Source: Comamonas avium (GTDB taxonomy: Bacteria; Pseudomonadota; Gammaproteobacteria; Burkholderiales; Burkholderiaceae_C). Taken from it: 64,000 nt of DNA. The stretch's first letter is position 1. Each line of letters opens with the position of its first letter. The position numbers and the translations under genes are program-made. The notes under the pieces are model-generated. The model worked only from the letters and a program-made list of their open reading frames with translations. It made no database searches and was not told the origin of the DNA. This document shows positions 48,494 to 57,132 of the stretch, one piece after another. The stretch covers positions 447,501 through 511,500 of the forward strand of contig NZ_JACSQK010000004.1 of the NCBI RefSeq assembly GCF_014836675.1, read 5' to 3'.

Positions 48494-48517
48494 CAGCAAA
48501 ACGTCTCCTCCAAGACG
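48494..48517 (-). terminator. Riboswitch-linked terminator in chemoreceptor leader
   Basis: On the minus strand, CGTCT-TGGAGG-AGACG is followed by TTTTGC. The 5' side touches the last base of the aptamer's P1 stem, and CTTGGAG in the hairpin can instead pair with CTCCAAG inside the aptamer (48543-48549), giving two exclusive folds. Confidence 0.65.
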
Positions 48518-48614
48518 CTTACAGGCAACCCGGCGACCATGACTTGGAGAACAAGCGTTAGGCCCGTGGCTTTGCGACGCTGGCTTTCGCGCAGGTGTGC
48601 TTCGGCATAAAGCC
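48517..48614 (-). promoter_or_regulatory. GEMM-I type cyclic dinucleotide riboswitch aptamer
   Basis: On the minus strand the leader contains the GEMM-I hallmarks in order: GCACACC, a short stem closed by a GAAA tetraloop, CGCAAAGCCACGGGCCTAA, a second hairpin, and GGTCGCCGGGTTGCC, enclosed by GCTTTA/TGTAAGC. GEMM-I RNAs sense cyclic di-GMP (some variants 3',3'-cGAMP) and often precede chemotaxis genes. Aligned by eye on the ACC, the base at the ligand-contacting G20 position appears to be A. It ends about 140 bases before the receptor start. Confidence 0.8.
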
Positions 48615-48680
48615 ATTATCCAGTAACTTTTATTTACAAATAATGGTTTACACCAATAACCTTGGTTGGCAACTTTCCAT

Positions 48681-48708
48681 AAAAAAAGCGCCCCGCAGGG
48701 CGCTTTTC
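48681..48708 (-). terminator. Terminator of tctBA
   Basis: Stem AAAAGCGCCC / GGGCGCTTTT with a CGCA loop and T-run on the minus strand, 22 bases past the tctA stop. Confidence 0.9.
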
Positions 48709-48729
48709 ACAGTGCAATAGCAAGCTCTG

Positions 48730-50241
48730 TCACTCTTCAACAAAAGCTTCTTCGCGTTTACTTTTCACTGCTGGCAAGCATACGATCACCAGCAACACCA
48801 CTGCCAGGACCAGCATCACAGCGGAGATAGGACGTGTCACGAACACAGACCAGTCACCACGCGACAGCAGCAGAGCACGGCGCAGGTTTTCTTCCATCAT
48901 TGGGCCCAAGATGAAGCCCAGCAACAACGGTGCGGGTTCGGTGCCCAGCTTGTAGAACACATAGCCAATGAAACCGAAGATACCGACCATCCAGACGTCG
49001 AACTCAGAGTTCTTCGTGCCGTACACGCCCACTGCACAGAACAGCACAATGGCGGGGAACAACCAGCGGTAAGGCACTGACAGCAGCTTGATCCACATGC
49101 CAATCATGGGCAGGTTCAAGATGATCAGCATGGCGTTACCAATCCACATCGATGCGATCAGACCCCAGAACAATTCTGGGTTGCTGGTCATCACCTGAGG
49201 GCCAGGCTGGATGTTGTGAATGGTCATCGCGCCCACCATCAGTGCCATCACGGCATTCGGTGGAATGCCCAGTGTCAGCAAAGGAATGAACGATGTCTGT
49301 GAACCAGCGTTGTTGGCCGATTCAGGAGCCGTCACACCACGGATATTGCCTTGACCGAAAGGAACTTCACCAGGACGCAGCTTGGTCTTCTTTTCCAGTG
49401 TGTAGGAGGCAAAGGCCGACAGCATGGCACCACCACCGGGCAAGATACCCAGTGCAGAACCCAGCAACGTACCGCGCACCATGGCGGGGAACATCAGTTT
49501 GAAGTCCTGCTTGGTGGGCATCAGGCCCGTGACCTTGGCCGTGAACACTTCGCGCTCGTCGTCAGGCTTGGACAGGTTGGCAATGATTTCACCGTAGCCG
49601 AACACACCCATGGCGATCACGACGAAGTCGATACCGTCGGTCAACTCAGGAATGTCAAAGCTGTAACGTGCCACACCGGAGTTCACGTCCGTACCGATCA
49701 TGCCGAACAGCAGACCCAGCACGATCATGCCCACAGCCTTGAGCAAGGAGCCGGAAGCCAGCACCACAGCACCGATCAGGCCCAGAATCATCAGCGAAAA
49801 GTATTCCGCAGGGCCGAACATGAAGGCGACTTCTGTCAGCGGAGGAGCAAAGGCAGCCAAGATGATCGTGCCCACGCAACCTGCAAAGAAAGAGCCAATG
49901 CCCGCAGCGGCCAGCGCAGGGCCAGCCCGCCCCTTTCGCGCCATCTGGTAGCCGTCAATCATGGTCACAACGGACGACGACTCCCCAGGCAAGTTCACCA
50001 AAATGGCCGTGGTCGAACCACCGTATTGCGCACCGTAATAGATACCGGCCAGCATGATCAGCGCAGCCACAGGAGGCAGCGAGTAAGTGGCAGGCAGCAA
50101 CATGGCGATGGTCGCCACTGGGCCCAGGCCAGGCAAGATACCAATCAGCGTGCCCAAGACACAGCCGATCAGGCAGTACATGAGGTTTTGCGCTGTAAAC
50201 GCAACGCCAAACCCCAGCGACAAATGTTCAATCAATTCCAC
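48730..50241 (-). CDS. tctA: Tripartite tricarboxylate transporter, large permease TctA
   Basis: A 503-residue permease with about twelve membrane segments. GTLIGILPGLGPVATIAMLLP and GSTTAILVNLPGESSSVVT are family signatures, repeated in the second half as LGILPGGGAMLSAFASYTLE and GSQTSFIPLLTLGIPPNAV. The start is GTG at 50241 (VELIEHLSLGFG), supported by AGGAGA 9-14 bases upstream; the upstream ATG at 50313 overlaps tctB. It works with TctB and a periplasmic Bug-type receptor, which is not encoded here. Confidence 0.94.
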   Translation of the reverse strand: MELIEHLSLGFGVAFTAQNLMYCLIGCVLGTLIGILPGLGPVATIAMLLPATYSLPPVAALIMLAGIYYGAQYGGSTTAILVNLPGESSSVVTMIDGYQMARKGRAGPALAAAGIGSFFAGCVGTIILAAFAPPLTEVAFMFGPAEYFSLMILGLIGAVVLASGSLLKAVGMIVLGLLFGMIGTDVNSGVARYSFDIPELTDGIDFVVIAMGVFGYGEIIANLSKPDDEREVFTAKVTGLMPTKQDFKLMFPAMVRGTLLGSALGILPGGGAMLSAFASYTLEKKTKLRPGEVPFGQGNIRGVTAPESANNAGSQTSFIPLLTLGIPPNAVMALMVGAMTIHNIQPGPQVMTSNPELFWGLIASMWIGNAMLIILNLPMIGMWIKLLSVPYRWLFPAIVLFCAVGVYGTKNSEFDVWMVGIFGFIGYVFYKLGTEPAPLLLGFILGPMMEENLRRALLLSRGDWSVFVTRPISAVMLVLAVVLLVIVCLPAVKSKREEAFVEE

Positions 50242-50261
50242 GATGCAAGTCTCCTGGGGGA

Positions 50262-50750
50262 TTAGCCAACGATGAAGGTAGGCCAGACGGGGAACTGCAG
50301 GTTCAAGGCCCACACGAACACCGCATAGCTGCCAGCTGCCAAGATCAGGGAAAGCACGAGCACTTCCTTGTAATTGACCTTGCTACCAGCAGTACTGGCG
50401 ATAAACACCAGAGCAATGATGGCAACCATCAGACCCAGGCCAGGAATACCCAGAGCAGGCACGCCAACCAGCAACAGACCAAAAGCGAAGTTGGCAGCCA
50501 AGACAAAGAACACTTGTTTCCAAGCCCACTTGCCCACTGGATCACCATCGCCAGGGCCATTGACCGTTGCCTTGAATGCGATCATCAGACCGATCAGCGA
50601 CAAGATCACACCCAGAATCAACGGAAAGTAACCAGGACCCATACGTGCTGCAGTGCCGACGTTGTAGTCAATAGCACCAATAGCAAAAGCAAGGCCGACA
50701 ACCAGATACATCAATCCGGCGAAGAAGTCTTTTTGACTCTTAATTTTCAC
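50262..50750 (-). CDS. tctB: Tripartite tricarboxylate transporter, small permease TctB
   Basis: A 162-residue protein with four hydrophobic segments. KIKSQKDFFAGLMYLVVGLAFA and MGPGYFPLILGVILSLIGLM are typical (the GPGxFP motif). The start is GTG at 50750, preceded by GGGAG; the frame extends upstream but without family similarity. 20 bases upstream of tctA. Substrate of the system is not predictable without the receptor. Confidence 0.93.
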   Translation of the reverse strand: MKIKSQKDFFAGLMYLVVGLAFAIGAIDYNVGTAARMGPGYFPLILGVILSLIGLMIAFKATVNGPGDGDPVGKWAWKQVFFVLAANFAFGLLLVGVPALGIPGLGLMVAIIALVFIASTAGSKVNYKEVLVLSLILAAGSYAVFVWALNLQFPVWPTFIVG

Positions 50751-50974
50751 GAAACGTCTCCCATCAGAGGATTTGCGACTGGTGGGATTCTGTAAGCAAA
50801 GTGAAGGCAAATTCATGTGGATTCCACCTACTGAGATGCCTTTTACGCACCCTGTCAGCAGGATTACCCAGTGTTTACCCTCGAATAGCGCCCAATGCAG
50901 CGCCATCGCCCACGCATCAGTGGATGCGCGCCTGAGCTGGGCTGCGCAGCATGGATTGCACTGGAGAAAACTCC

Positions 50975-52768
50975 TTAGCGCAGTGGCGGTGTTGCGGCCA
51001 TCACTTCAGCCAAAGTGGTCAGCCCTTCTGCCACGCGCAGTGCACCAGCCAGTCGCAGTGGTCGCATGCCGTCTTTCACGGCCTGGCGGCGCAGCGCGTC
51101 CATCGATGGACTGTGGTTAATGTGCTGCTGCAAACTCTCGCTGCCAAGCAGCAGTTCATACAAGCCCATTCGCCCTTTGTAGCCTGTCATGCGGCAAGCC
51201 TCGCACCCTACGGGCTGATAGGGTTTGAAGCTGCCACTGAATTTCCAGGGGCTCATCACCTCGGCCAGACTTTCTGGCGTCAACTGCGTATCCGGCTGCT
51301 TGCACTGAGGGCACAGCACCCGCACCAGTCGCTGCGCCAGCACCCCCAGCAAAGTTGCATTGAGCAAGTAAGGCGGCACACCCAGCTCCATCAAACGGCT
51401 CACAGCACTGGGCGCGTCATTGGTATGCAGGGTCGAGAACACCAGGTGCCCGGTCAGTGCGGCCTGCACAGCCATCTCTGCCGTGGCCGTATCGCGGATC
51501 TCACCCACCATGATGATGTCCGGGTCTTGTCGCATCAGCGCACGCAGGCCTTCGGTAAAGCCAAAGTCCAGCAACGGCTGCACCTGTGTCTGATTGAAGG
51601 CAGGCTCAATCATTTCGATGGGGTCTTCCACCGTGCTGACGTTCACCTCCTCCGTGGCCACGCGCTTGAGGGTGGAGTACAGCGTGGTGGTCTTGCCCGA
51701 GCCCGTAGGACCTGTCACCAAAATGATGCCGTGGGGGCGCTGCACCAACGCCTCCCAGCGCTGGGCATCGTGCGGCATAAAACCCAGCTGATCGAGCTGC
51801 TTGATGGTGTTGTCGGGATCAAAAATGCGCATCACCATCTTCTCGCCAAAAGCCGTGGGCAAGGTCGACAGGCGCATTTCAATTTCTTCACCACGGGGAT
51901 TACGCGTTTTGATACGGCCATCCAGAGGGCGCCGTTTTTCCACGACATCCATACGCCCCAGCAGTTTGATGCGCGCAATCATGGCGTTGAGCACGCCCAT
52001 AGGCATTCGGTAGACCGAGTGCAGCACACCATCAATGCGAAAACGGATCACACCCTGTTCGCGCCGTGGCTCCAGATGGATGTCGCTGGCGCGCTGGTCA
52101 AAGGCGTATTGCCACAGCCAGTCCACCACACGGATCACACCCGTGTCGTTCGCATCCAGCTGTTTGTTGGTACGCCCCAGCTCCACCAGTTGCTCAAAAC
52201 TGGCGGTTGATGTCCCTCCCAGTTTTTGCGCTGAACGCACAGAATTGGCCAGTGCAAAAAATTCACTGGTGTAGCGCTGAATATCCTGCGGATTGGCCAG
52301 CACACAGCGCACTTTGCGACGAGTCTGGCGCTCAACTTCTCCCACCCATTGCATGACAAATGGCTCAGCAGTAGCCACCACAATGTCGCTGTTGCTGATC
52401 TGTACCGGCAGGACTTTATGGCGCTGTGCGTACTGGACGCTCATGGCGTCGCCCACCCGGCCCACATCGACCTTGAGCGGGTCAATGCGCAGATACGGCA
52501 AGCCCGTGCACTCTGCGACAAAGGCAGTCAATGCTTCAATATCCAGCGTCACGCCATCCGCCAATCGGGTAACGCCCACACTTGCCAGCCTGATCAGCGG
52601 GTGCTGCGTACTGTGCGCAGTAGAGCAGCGTGCGCGAATGCGTGCACATTCGGCCGTATCGACAATACCTTTGGCCTGCAGCCATTGCAGCACCTGCACC
52701 CAGTCCAAAGGGTGATCGATAGAAGCCCCGGCGGGGGAAGAAAAAGGTGCAGTAATTTCTAAAGACAT
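50975..52768 (-). CDS. GspE/PulE-family secretion ATPase
   Basis: A 597-residue type II secretion/type IV pilus assembly ATPase. An N-terminal T2SSE_N region (about 60-170) is followed by the motor: Walker A GPTGSGKTTTLY near 350, Asp box, Walker B DPDIIMVGEIRD, His box, and the tetracysteine zinc site (CPQCKQPD and CEACRMTGYKGR). No secretin, pseudopilin or inner-membrane partner is nearby, so it is an orphan. Start ATG 52768 (MSLEITAPF). Confidence 0.93.
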   Translation of the reverse strand: MSLEITAPFSSPAGASIDHPLDWVQVLQWLQAKGIVDTAECARIRARCSTAHSTQHPLIRLASVGVTRLADGVTLDIEALTAFVAECTGLPYLRIDPLKVDVGRVGDAMSVQYAQRHKVLPVQISNSDIVVATAEPFVMQWVGEVERQTRRKVRCVLANPQDIQRYTSEFFALANSVRSAQKLGGTSTASFEQLVELGRTNKQLDANDTGVIRVVDWLWQYAFDQRASDIHLEPRREQGVIRFRIDGVLHSVYRMPMGVLNAMIARIKLLGRMDVVEKRRPLDGRIKTRNPRGEEIEMRLSTLPTAFGEKMVMRIFDPDNTIKQLDQLGFMPHDAQRWEALVQRPHGIILVTGPTGSGKTTTLYSTLKRVATEEVNVSTVEDPIEMIEPAFNQTQVQPLLDFGFTEGLRALMRQDPDIIMVGEIRDTATAEMAVQAALTGHLVFSTLHTNDAPSAVSRLMELGVPPYLLNATLLGVLAQRLVRVLCPQCKQPDTQLTPESLAEVMSPWKFSGSFKPYQPVGCEACRMTGYKGRMGLYELLLGSESLQQHINHSPSMDALRRQAVKDGMRPLRLAGALRVAEGLTTLAEVMAATPPLR

Positions 52769-52837
52769 AGCAGGCAAAAAAAGTCAGCAAGGCCGGTGCA
52801 TTGTGCAGCTTTGCCCAGATATTGAGCGTGCGCTCAA

Positions 52838-53191
52838 TCAGGCGTAGGTGTCCACCTGGCTACCCAATGTGCTCAGATTGCTGCGGCGCGCAGCAACGCT
52901 CTCTTCACTGCCCAGCACTGCCTTGTTCAGCGCACCGTCTTTGCTTTGGATTTGCTGCTGAGTTTGCTGCTGCTGCAAGGCCTGAATCTGCGACTGAATG
53001 GCTGCAATCTGGGCCTGCAGCATTTGCAGCATCTGGGTCTTCGCCTGCGCTTCCATGTCAGAGTCGCTCGTTGCCTTGAGCTTTTGCGTCAAGTCCTTGA
53101 GCTGGCCCTGCAACTGCGAGATCTGACCCGAAACATTAGGCTTGGAGGAACTGGCAGCGCCAGCGCTGCTGGAAACGGCAGAAATAGACAT
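52838..53191 (-). CDS. FlxA-like coiled-coil protein
   Basis: A 117-residue protein that is almost entirely alpha-helical: a Ser/Ala-rich N-terminus, then heptad-like helices (ISQLQGQLKDLTQKL; LQMLQAQIAAIQSQIQAL) and a poly-Gln stretch. It resembles the FlxA-like family, named for a flagellar-regulon gene of E. coli. Role unknown. Confidence 0.7.
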   Translation of the reverse strand: MSISAVSSSAGAASSSKPNVSGQISQLQGQLKDLTQKLKATSDSDMEAQAKTQMLQMLQAQIAAIQSQIQALQQQQTQQQIQSKDGALNKAVLGSEESVAARRSNLSTLGSQVDTYA

Positions 53192-53258
53192 AAAAGTGCA
53201 GTGCGTTCATTGTCAGAATAAATGCCAGTGTATGCCTGCTTAATGCCGCGGGCCTGTA

Positions 53259-54050
53259 TTAAGTACTGGGTGTAACTTCTACCTGCTTGAACACCTTGAG
53301 CCATTTACTGGCGGGCAAATCCCAGCGGGCCTGCACAGCCTCAGCCCGCACCACCAGCTCATCGCGTGTCAGTGGTGTGGACACACGCTGAGCCAGCACA
53401 ATCGTGTTGCCTTCGCGCGTGGGCTTGAAGGCCCAGACATGGCCTTCACCAAACGCTTGCATGATTTTTTCCAGACTGCGCTGGTAACTGGATGCCCGTC
53501 CAAACAGGTTCACGGTCATTGCGCCTTCCGGCGTGAGCATATTGCGGCAGTCGTTATAGAACTCCACGCTGTCCAGCACAGGCGCTGCAGCATTGTGGTC
53601 ATACAGATCTACCTGCAAGGCATCAACCACACCCTGCCAGCGGCTCTTGAGGATTTCCATGGATGCATCACCCAGCACGACCTCCAGCATGTCATTATCA
53701 GGCGGCAGCTTGAACCAGTTGCGACAGATGTTGACCACCAGCGGATTGATCTCAATGGCGGTGGTGTGCATCTTGAGCTTCTTGTAGTGAAACTTGGTCA
53801 GCGCAGCGGCCCCCAGGCCAAGCTGCACGGCATGCCGTTCGGCCACACTTTCTGGCTCGACAAACAACAGCCACGCCATCATGCGCTGCACGTATTCCAG
53901 ATCAATCTCAAACGGTGCTTTGAGCTTCATCGAGCCTTGCACCCATGGGGTCCCCAGGTGCAGATAGCGTGAGACACCGTCGTCCGAGACACTCACCTGA
54001 GGCATCTCTTCTTCGGTAAAAGCGCTGGAGTTTTTCTTGCGTGCAGCCAC
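53259..54050 (-). CDS. Spermidine-synthase-like methyltransferase-fold protein
   Basis: A 263-residue protein with a spermidine-synthase-type Rossmann fold. HAVQLGLGAAALTKFHYKKL replaces the GGGxG loop, followed by TAIEINPLVVNICRNWF and VVLGDASMEIL. In true spermidine synthases a DxxD catalytic pattern follows; here VDALQVDLYDHNAAAPVLDS is the nearest equivalent. Bacterial genes of this type are annotated as spermidine synthase but often lack the activity. It ends 3 bases before... the next gene's stop side: the glycosylase gene stops at 54054, so the two are adjacent on the same strand. Confidence 0.8.
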   Translation of the reverse strand: MAARKKNSSAFTEEEMPQVSVSDDGVSRYLHLGTPWVQGSMKLKAPFEIDLEYVQRMMAWLLFVEPESVAERHAVQLGLGAAALTKFHYKKLKMHTTAIEINPLVVNICRNWFKLPPDNDMLEVVLGDASMEILKSRWQGVVDALQVDLYDHNAAAPVLDSVEFYNDCRNMLTPEGAMTVNLFGRASSYQRSLEKIMQAFGEGHVWAFKPTREGNTIVLAQRVSTPLTRDELVVRAEAVQARWDLPASKWLKVFKQVEVTPST

Positions 54051-54053
54051 GGT

Positions 54054-54590
54054 TTAATCTTCTTTCTTCAAAAGGCCTGCGGCCTGCATCACATCACGCC
54101 AGGCGGTGAGCTTGCGCTCAAAGCTCCACCCGGCATTGGCCGGGCTGGTCGAGGGAAGCTTGTAAGCCTGCAGACCCAGACCTTGCAGCGCGCTGGCGTG
54201 CTTGTAGCTTTCTGCGCCGTTGTGCGCAACAGCCTGCAGTTGCGGGCAATGTGCTCTCAACGCCTCAAAATTATTGACCTGCGGTGTGCGGATGGCACTG
54301 TCCAGGCTACCTTGACGTTCACAGCTGTCATAGACATCCCACAACCCCAGCCCACGTGCCAGCAGCCATTCGCACCGCGCCGCATAGTCGCTGTGCGCAG
54401 GCTGAGGGTGCTGCGGCCACAGTGTCGCCAAGATGGGCCACAGCTTGTTTTGCGGGTGTGCGTAGTACTGCTGCGCCCGCAGCGAAGCTGCACCAGGAAA
54501 ACTGCCCAAGATGATCAGGCGGGTGCGTGCATCAGCCACGGGCGGCAAGCCTTGCAAACGCAGTGATTCATCCAAGGTTGGCGCAGACAT
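54054..54590 (-). CDS. DNA-deoxyinosine glycosylase (UDG superfamily)
   Basis: A 178-residue glycosylase of the HDG/TIGR04274 family in the uracil-DNA glycosylase superfamily, expected to remove hypoxanthine from DNA. The motif ILGSFPGAASLRAQQYYAHP is followed by QNKLWPIL (motif 1), and the C-terminal STSPANAGWSFERKL is motif 2 like. ATG at 54590 is the family start; the longer frame overlaps the tatD gene. Upstream lies tatD, also minus strand, 94 bases away. Confidence 0.87.
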   Translation of the reverse strand: MSAPTLDESLRLQGLPPVADARTRLIILGSFPGAASLRAQQYYAHPQNKLWPILATLWPQHPQPAHSDYAARCEWLLARGLGLWDVYDSCERQGSLDSAIRTPQVNNFEALRAHCPQLQAVAHNGAESYKHASALQGLGLQAYKLPSTSPANAGWSFERKLTAWRDVMQAAGLLKKED

Positions 54591-54684
54591 GGCTGGGCAT
54601 TGTGCGTGCAAACCTGTGCCGCTTGCCGCAGGTGGAGTTTTAAGAACCATAGCTTCGCCCGCAGTACTGCTGCGCACTGGTACG

Positions 54685-55512
54685 TTAAAGCAATGGAAAT
54701 GCTGGCAGCCCTCGCAATGCGGCGCGCGCATTGCGGCCTGTCGCTTGTGCCAGCTGCTCAGGGGCAATGCCACGCAAAACGGCGATTTCAGCGGCAATAC
54801 GGGGCAACTGGGCAGGGCTGTTGCGGCCCTGCGCTTTACCAGCGGCGCGTGCCTGTGCTGTGGTGTAGAGCCAATGGGGCTGAATGTCTGGCGCATCGGT
54901 TTCCACAACGATGCTCTCCAGGGGCAGCGTCGCAGCCAGTTCACGCAATTTGAGCGCGCGGTCATAGGTGACGGCACCGCCAAAGCCCAATTTAAAGCCC
55001 AGATCCATGAATGCATGAGCCTGCTGCGCGCTGCCATTGAAGGCGTGGGCAATGCCCCCCACAACAGGCCATGCACGCAAGGTTTTCAGCAAACGATCAC
55101 TGCTTTTGCGTACATGCAAGATCACGGGCAGCTTGAATTGACGCGCCAGCATGATTTGCTGCTCGTAGAACCAGATTTGCTGGTCCACATCTAAATCTGG
55201 CACAAAAAAATCCAGTCCGATCTCTCCCACCGCAACCAGATGCGGGTCGTCCTGAACTTCGAGCAATAGCTCACGCAGCGCTGCGATGTCTGCTTCCTGC
55301 GCACGCGGGGTGTACAGGGGATGGATGCCCAGCGCGTAGCTGTCTCCATGGCGGTGCGCCAGCGCGATGACCTCACGCCAATGCGCACGCTGCACAGCGG
55401 GAATGACGATGTGCCCCACACCAGCTTCACTGGCTGCCGCACGCACGGCATCGCGATCCGCATTGAATTCAGCGGCATCCAGATGGCAGTGGGTATCAAT
55501 CCAGCAAGTCAT
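54685..55512 (-). CDS. tatD: TatD-family metal-dependent deoxyribonuclease
   Basis: A 275-residue TIM-barrel hydrolase. [13 protein letters not shown] carries the HxH metal ligands, [10 protein letters not shown] the Glu, [12 protein letters not shown] and GIAHAFNG the further His ligands, and [11 protein letters not shown] the Asp. Proteins of this family act on damaged DNA ends or D-amino-acid tRNAs. ATG at 55512 is preferred; alternatives lie 9 and 39 bases upstream. Confidence 0.92.
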   Translation of the reverse strand: MTCWIDTHCHLDAAEFNADRDAVRAAASEAGVGHIVIPAVQRAHWREVIALAHRHGDSYALGIHPLYTPRAQEADIAALRELLLEVQDDPHLVAVGEIGLDFFVPDLDVDQQIWFYEQQIMLARQFKLPVILHVRKSSDRLLKTLRAWPVVGGIAHAFNGSAQQAHAFMDLGFKLGFGGAVTYDRALKLRELAATLPLESIVVETDAPDIQPHWLYTTAQARAAGKAQGRNSPAQLPRIAAEIAVLRGIAPEQLAQATGRNARAALRGLPAFPLL

Positions 55513-55669
55513 GCGGTCCATCATGCCACCGACTGCGCATGAAATGACCAACGGTCTCAGCTCCTTTCAGCCAATCTCCCGCGCTTATGACGACACCCCT
55601 CCTACAAACAATTACTCACACTTAATCACAATTTGTAGAAATTTTTCACCCGGCTGCAAGGAGTTTCCT

Positions 55670-57082
55670 ATGCCGAGCTTCAATTGGTCATGGTTACGAG
55701 CAAGTGGTGGTCAACGCCAAGCCGCAGAACTGGAAGGGCAACTGGCCGCCATTCAAAAATCGCATGCGGTGATTGAGTTCGACCTGCAGGGCAACATCCT
55801 CACAGCCAATCAGAATTTTCTGGACACCATGGGCTATGAGCTGGCAGAAATTCAGGGCCAGCACCACCGCATGTTTGTGGATGAAGAAACGGCAGCTTCT
55901 GCGCAATACGCAGATTTTTGGCAACGCCTCGGACAAGGCTCTCACGATGCAGGCCGCTACAAACGCATCACCCATGACGGCACTGAGGTGTGGCTGCAGG
56001 CCAGCTACAACCCCATATTCGACCGCCGTCACCGTCCCTGCAAAGTCGTGAAGTACGCCACCGACATTACGGAGCAGCAACGTCGCAACGCCGATGCACA
56101 AGGCCAGCTGGCAGCAATTTCCAAGGTTCAGGCCATCATTGAATTTGACCTTGAGGGCTACATCCTGGCTGCCAATGACTTGTTCCTCAATGCCATGGGC
56201 TACCGCATCGATGAAATTTTAGGCAAACACCACAGCATGTTCGTTTTGCCGCAAGAGCGGCAAACCGCCGCCTATGCACAGTTTTGGCAAGCGCTCAGCC
56301 GTGGCATCAACGATTCCGGGCAGTACCTGCGCATTGGCAAAAATGGCCGCCAAGTCTGGATTGAAGCCAGCTACAACCCCATCCTGGATGCAAACGGGCA
56401 CCCCTTCAAGGTCGTGAAATTCGCCACTGACATCACACGCCGCTTCACCGCAGCCCAGACCCTGCGCGTCACCGTGCAAGGGCTGACCGAAAGCGCAGAG
56501 CGTGCTGGCCACGCCAACCAGTTGGCACAAAACGCCTGCCGCGTGGCTGAAACCGGCGGCGATACCGTGCGCGAAGTCATTCACACCATGGAGAACATCT
56601 CCAGCAGCTCACGCAAGATCAGCGAAATTATTGGTGTGATGGACACTATTGCGTTTCAGACCAATATTTTGGCACTCAACGCTGCGGTTGAGGCGGCCCG
56701 CGCGGGCGAGCAAGGTCGGGGCTTTGCCGTGGTGGCTGGCGAGGTGCGCACGCTGGCACAAAACAGCGCATCGGCCGCCAAAGAAATCAAGCAGCTGATT
56801 CAGGCATCCGTCAATCAGGTCTCGCAAGGCGCTGAGCAGGTGCGCAAGGCGGGCACAACCATGGAAGACATTGTCAATTCATCCCACCAGGTGACGACCA
56901 TCATGTCCGAGGTGGTGCAGTCTTCACTGACTCAGTCGGCCGAACTTCAAGCCGTCACCCAAGACCTGACCGCACAGGATGTTGCGGCTTCGCCTGCTGG
57001 CCAGCGCCACGCCACACACTCGCCGGGCCAGACACCTGCGCGTTCCATGCCTTCATTGCACAGTTCGCAGGCCGTTGCATAG
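55670..57082 (+). CDS. Soluble PAS-PAS chemoreceptor, BdlA-like
   Basis: A 470-residue cytoplasmic methyl-accepting protein: PAS 1 (about 20-140), PAS 2 (about 143-265, each with [13 protein letters not shown] or [13 protein letters not shown] at the start and [10 protein letters not shown] or [10 protein letters not shown] at the end), then a signalling domain with tip [20 protein letters not shown]. There is no membrane segment, as in Pseudomonas BdlA (biofilm dispersal). The C-terminal methylation arm is short after [14 protein letters not shown] and ends in a Pro/Ser tail without a CheR pentapeptide. ATG at 55670 has AAGGAG 7 bases upstream. Confidence 0.88.
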   Translation: MPSFNWSWLRASGGQRQAAELEGQLAAIQKSHAVIEFDLQGNILTANQNFLDTMGYELAEIQGQHHRMFVDEETAASAQYADFWQRLGQGSHDAGRYKRITHDGTEVWLQASYNPIFDRRHRPCKVVKYATDITEQQRRNADAQGQLAAISKVQAIIEFDLEGYILAANDLFLNAMGYRIDEILGKHHSMFVLPQERQTAAYAQFWQALSRGINDSGQYLRIGKNGRQVWIEASYNPILDANGHPFKVVKFATDITRRFTAAQTLRVTVQGLTESAERAGHANQLAQNACRVAETGGDTVREVIHTMENISSSSRKISEIIGVMDTIAFQTNILALNAAVEAARAGEQGRGFAVVAGEVRTLAQNSASAAKEIKQLIQASVNQVSQGAEQVRKAGTTMEDIVNSSHQVTTIMSEVVQSSLTQSAELQAVTQDLTAQDVAASPAGQRHATHSPGQTPARSMPSLHSSQAVA

Positions 57083-57132
57083 CTGTTGAGCGACAAGCAG
57101 CGGGACTGTACGTGGCGTGTGCGGCAGCTGTG

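Noticed and set aside
48461-48572. Integron attC site (GCGTTAGGCCC with an imperfect inverse core)
   Set aside because: The GTTAGGC-like core is part of the GEMM-I aptamer; the opposite core reads GCCTAAG rather than YYYAAC, and no integrase or cassette is present.
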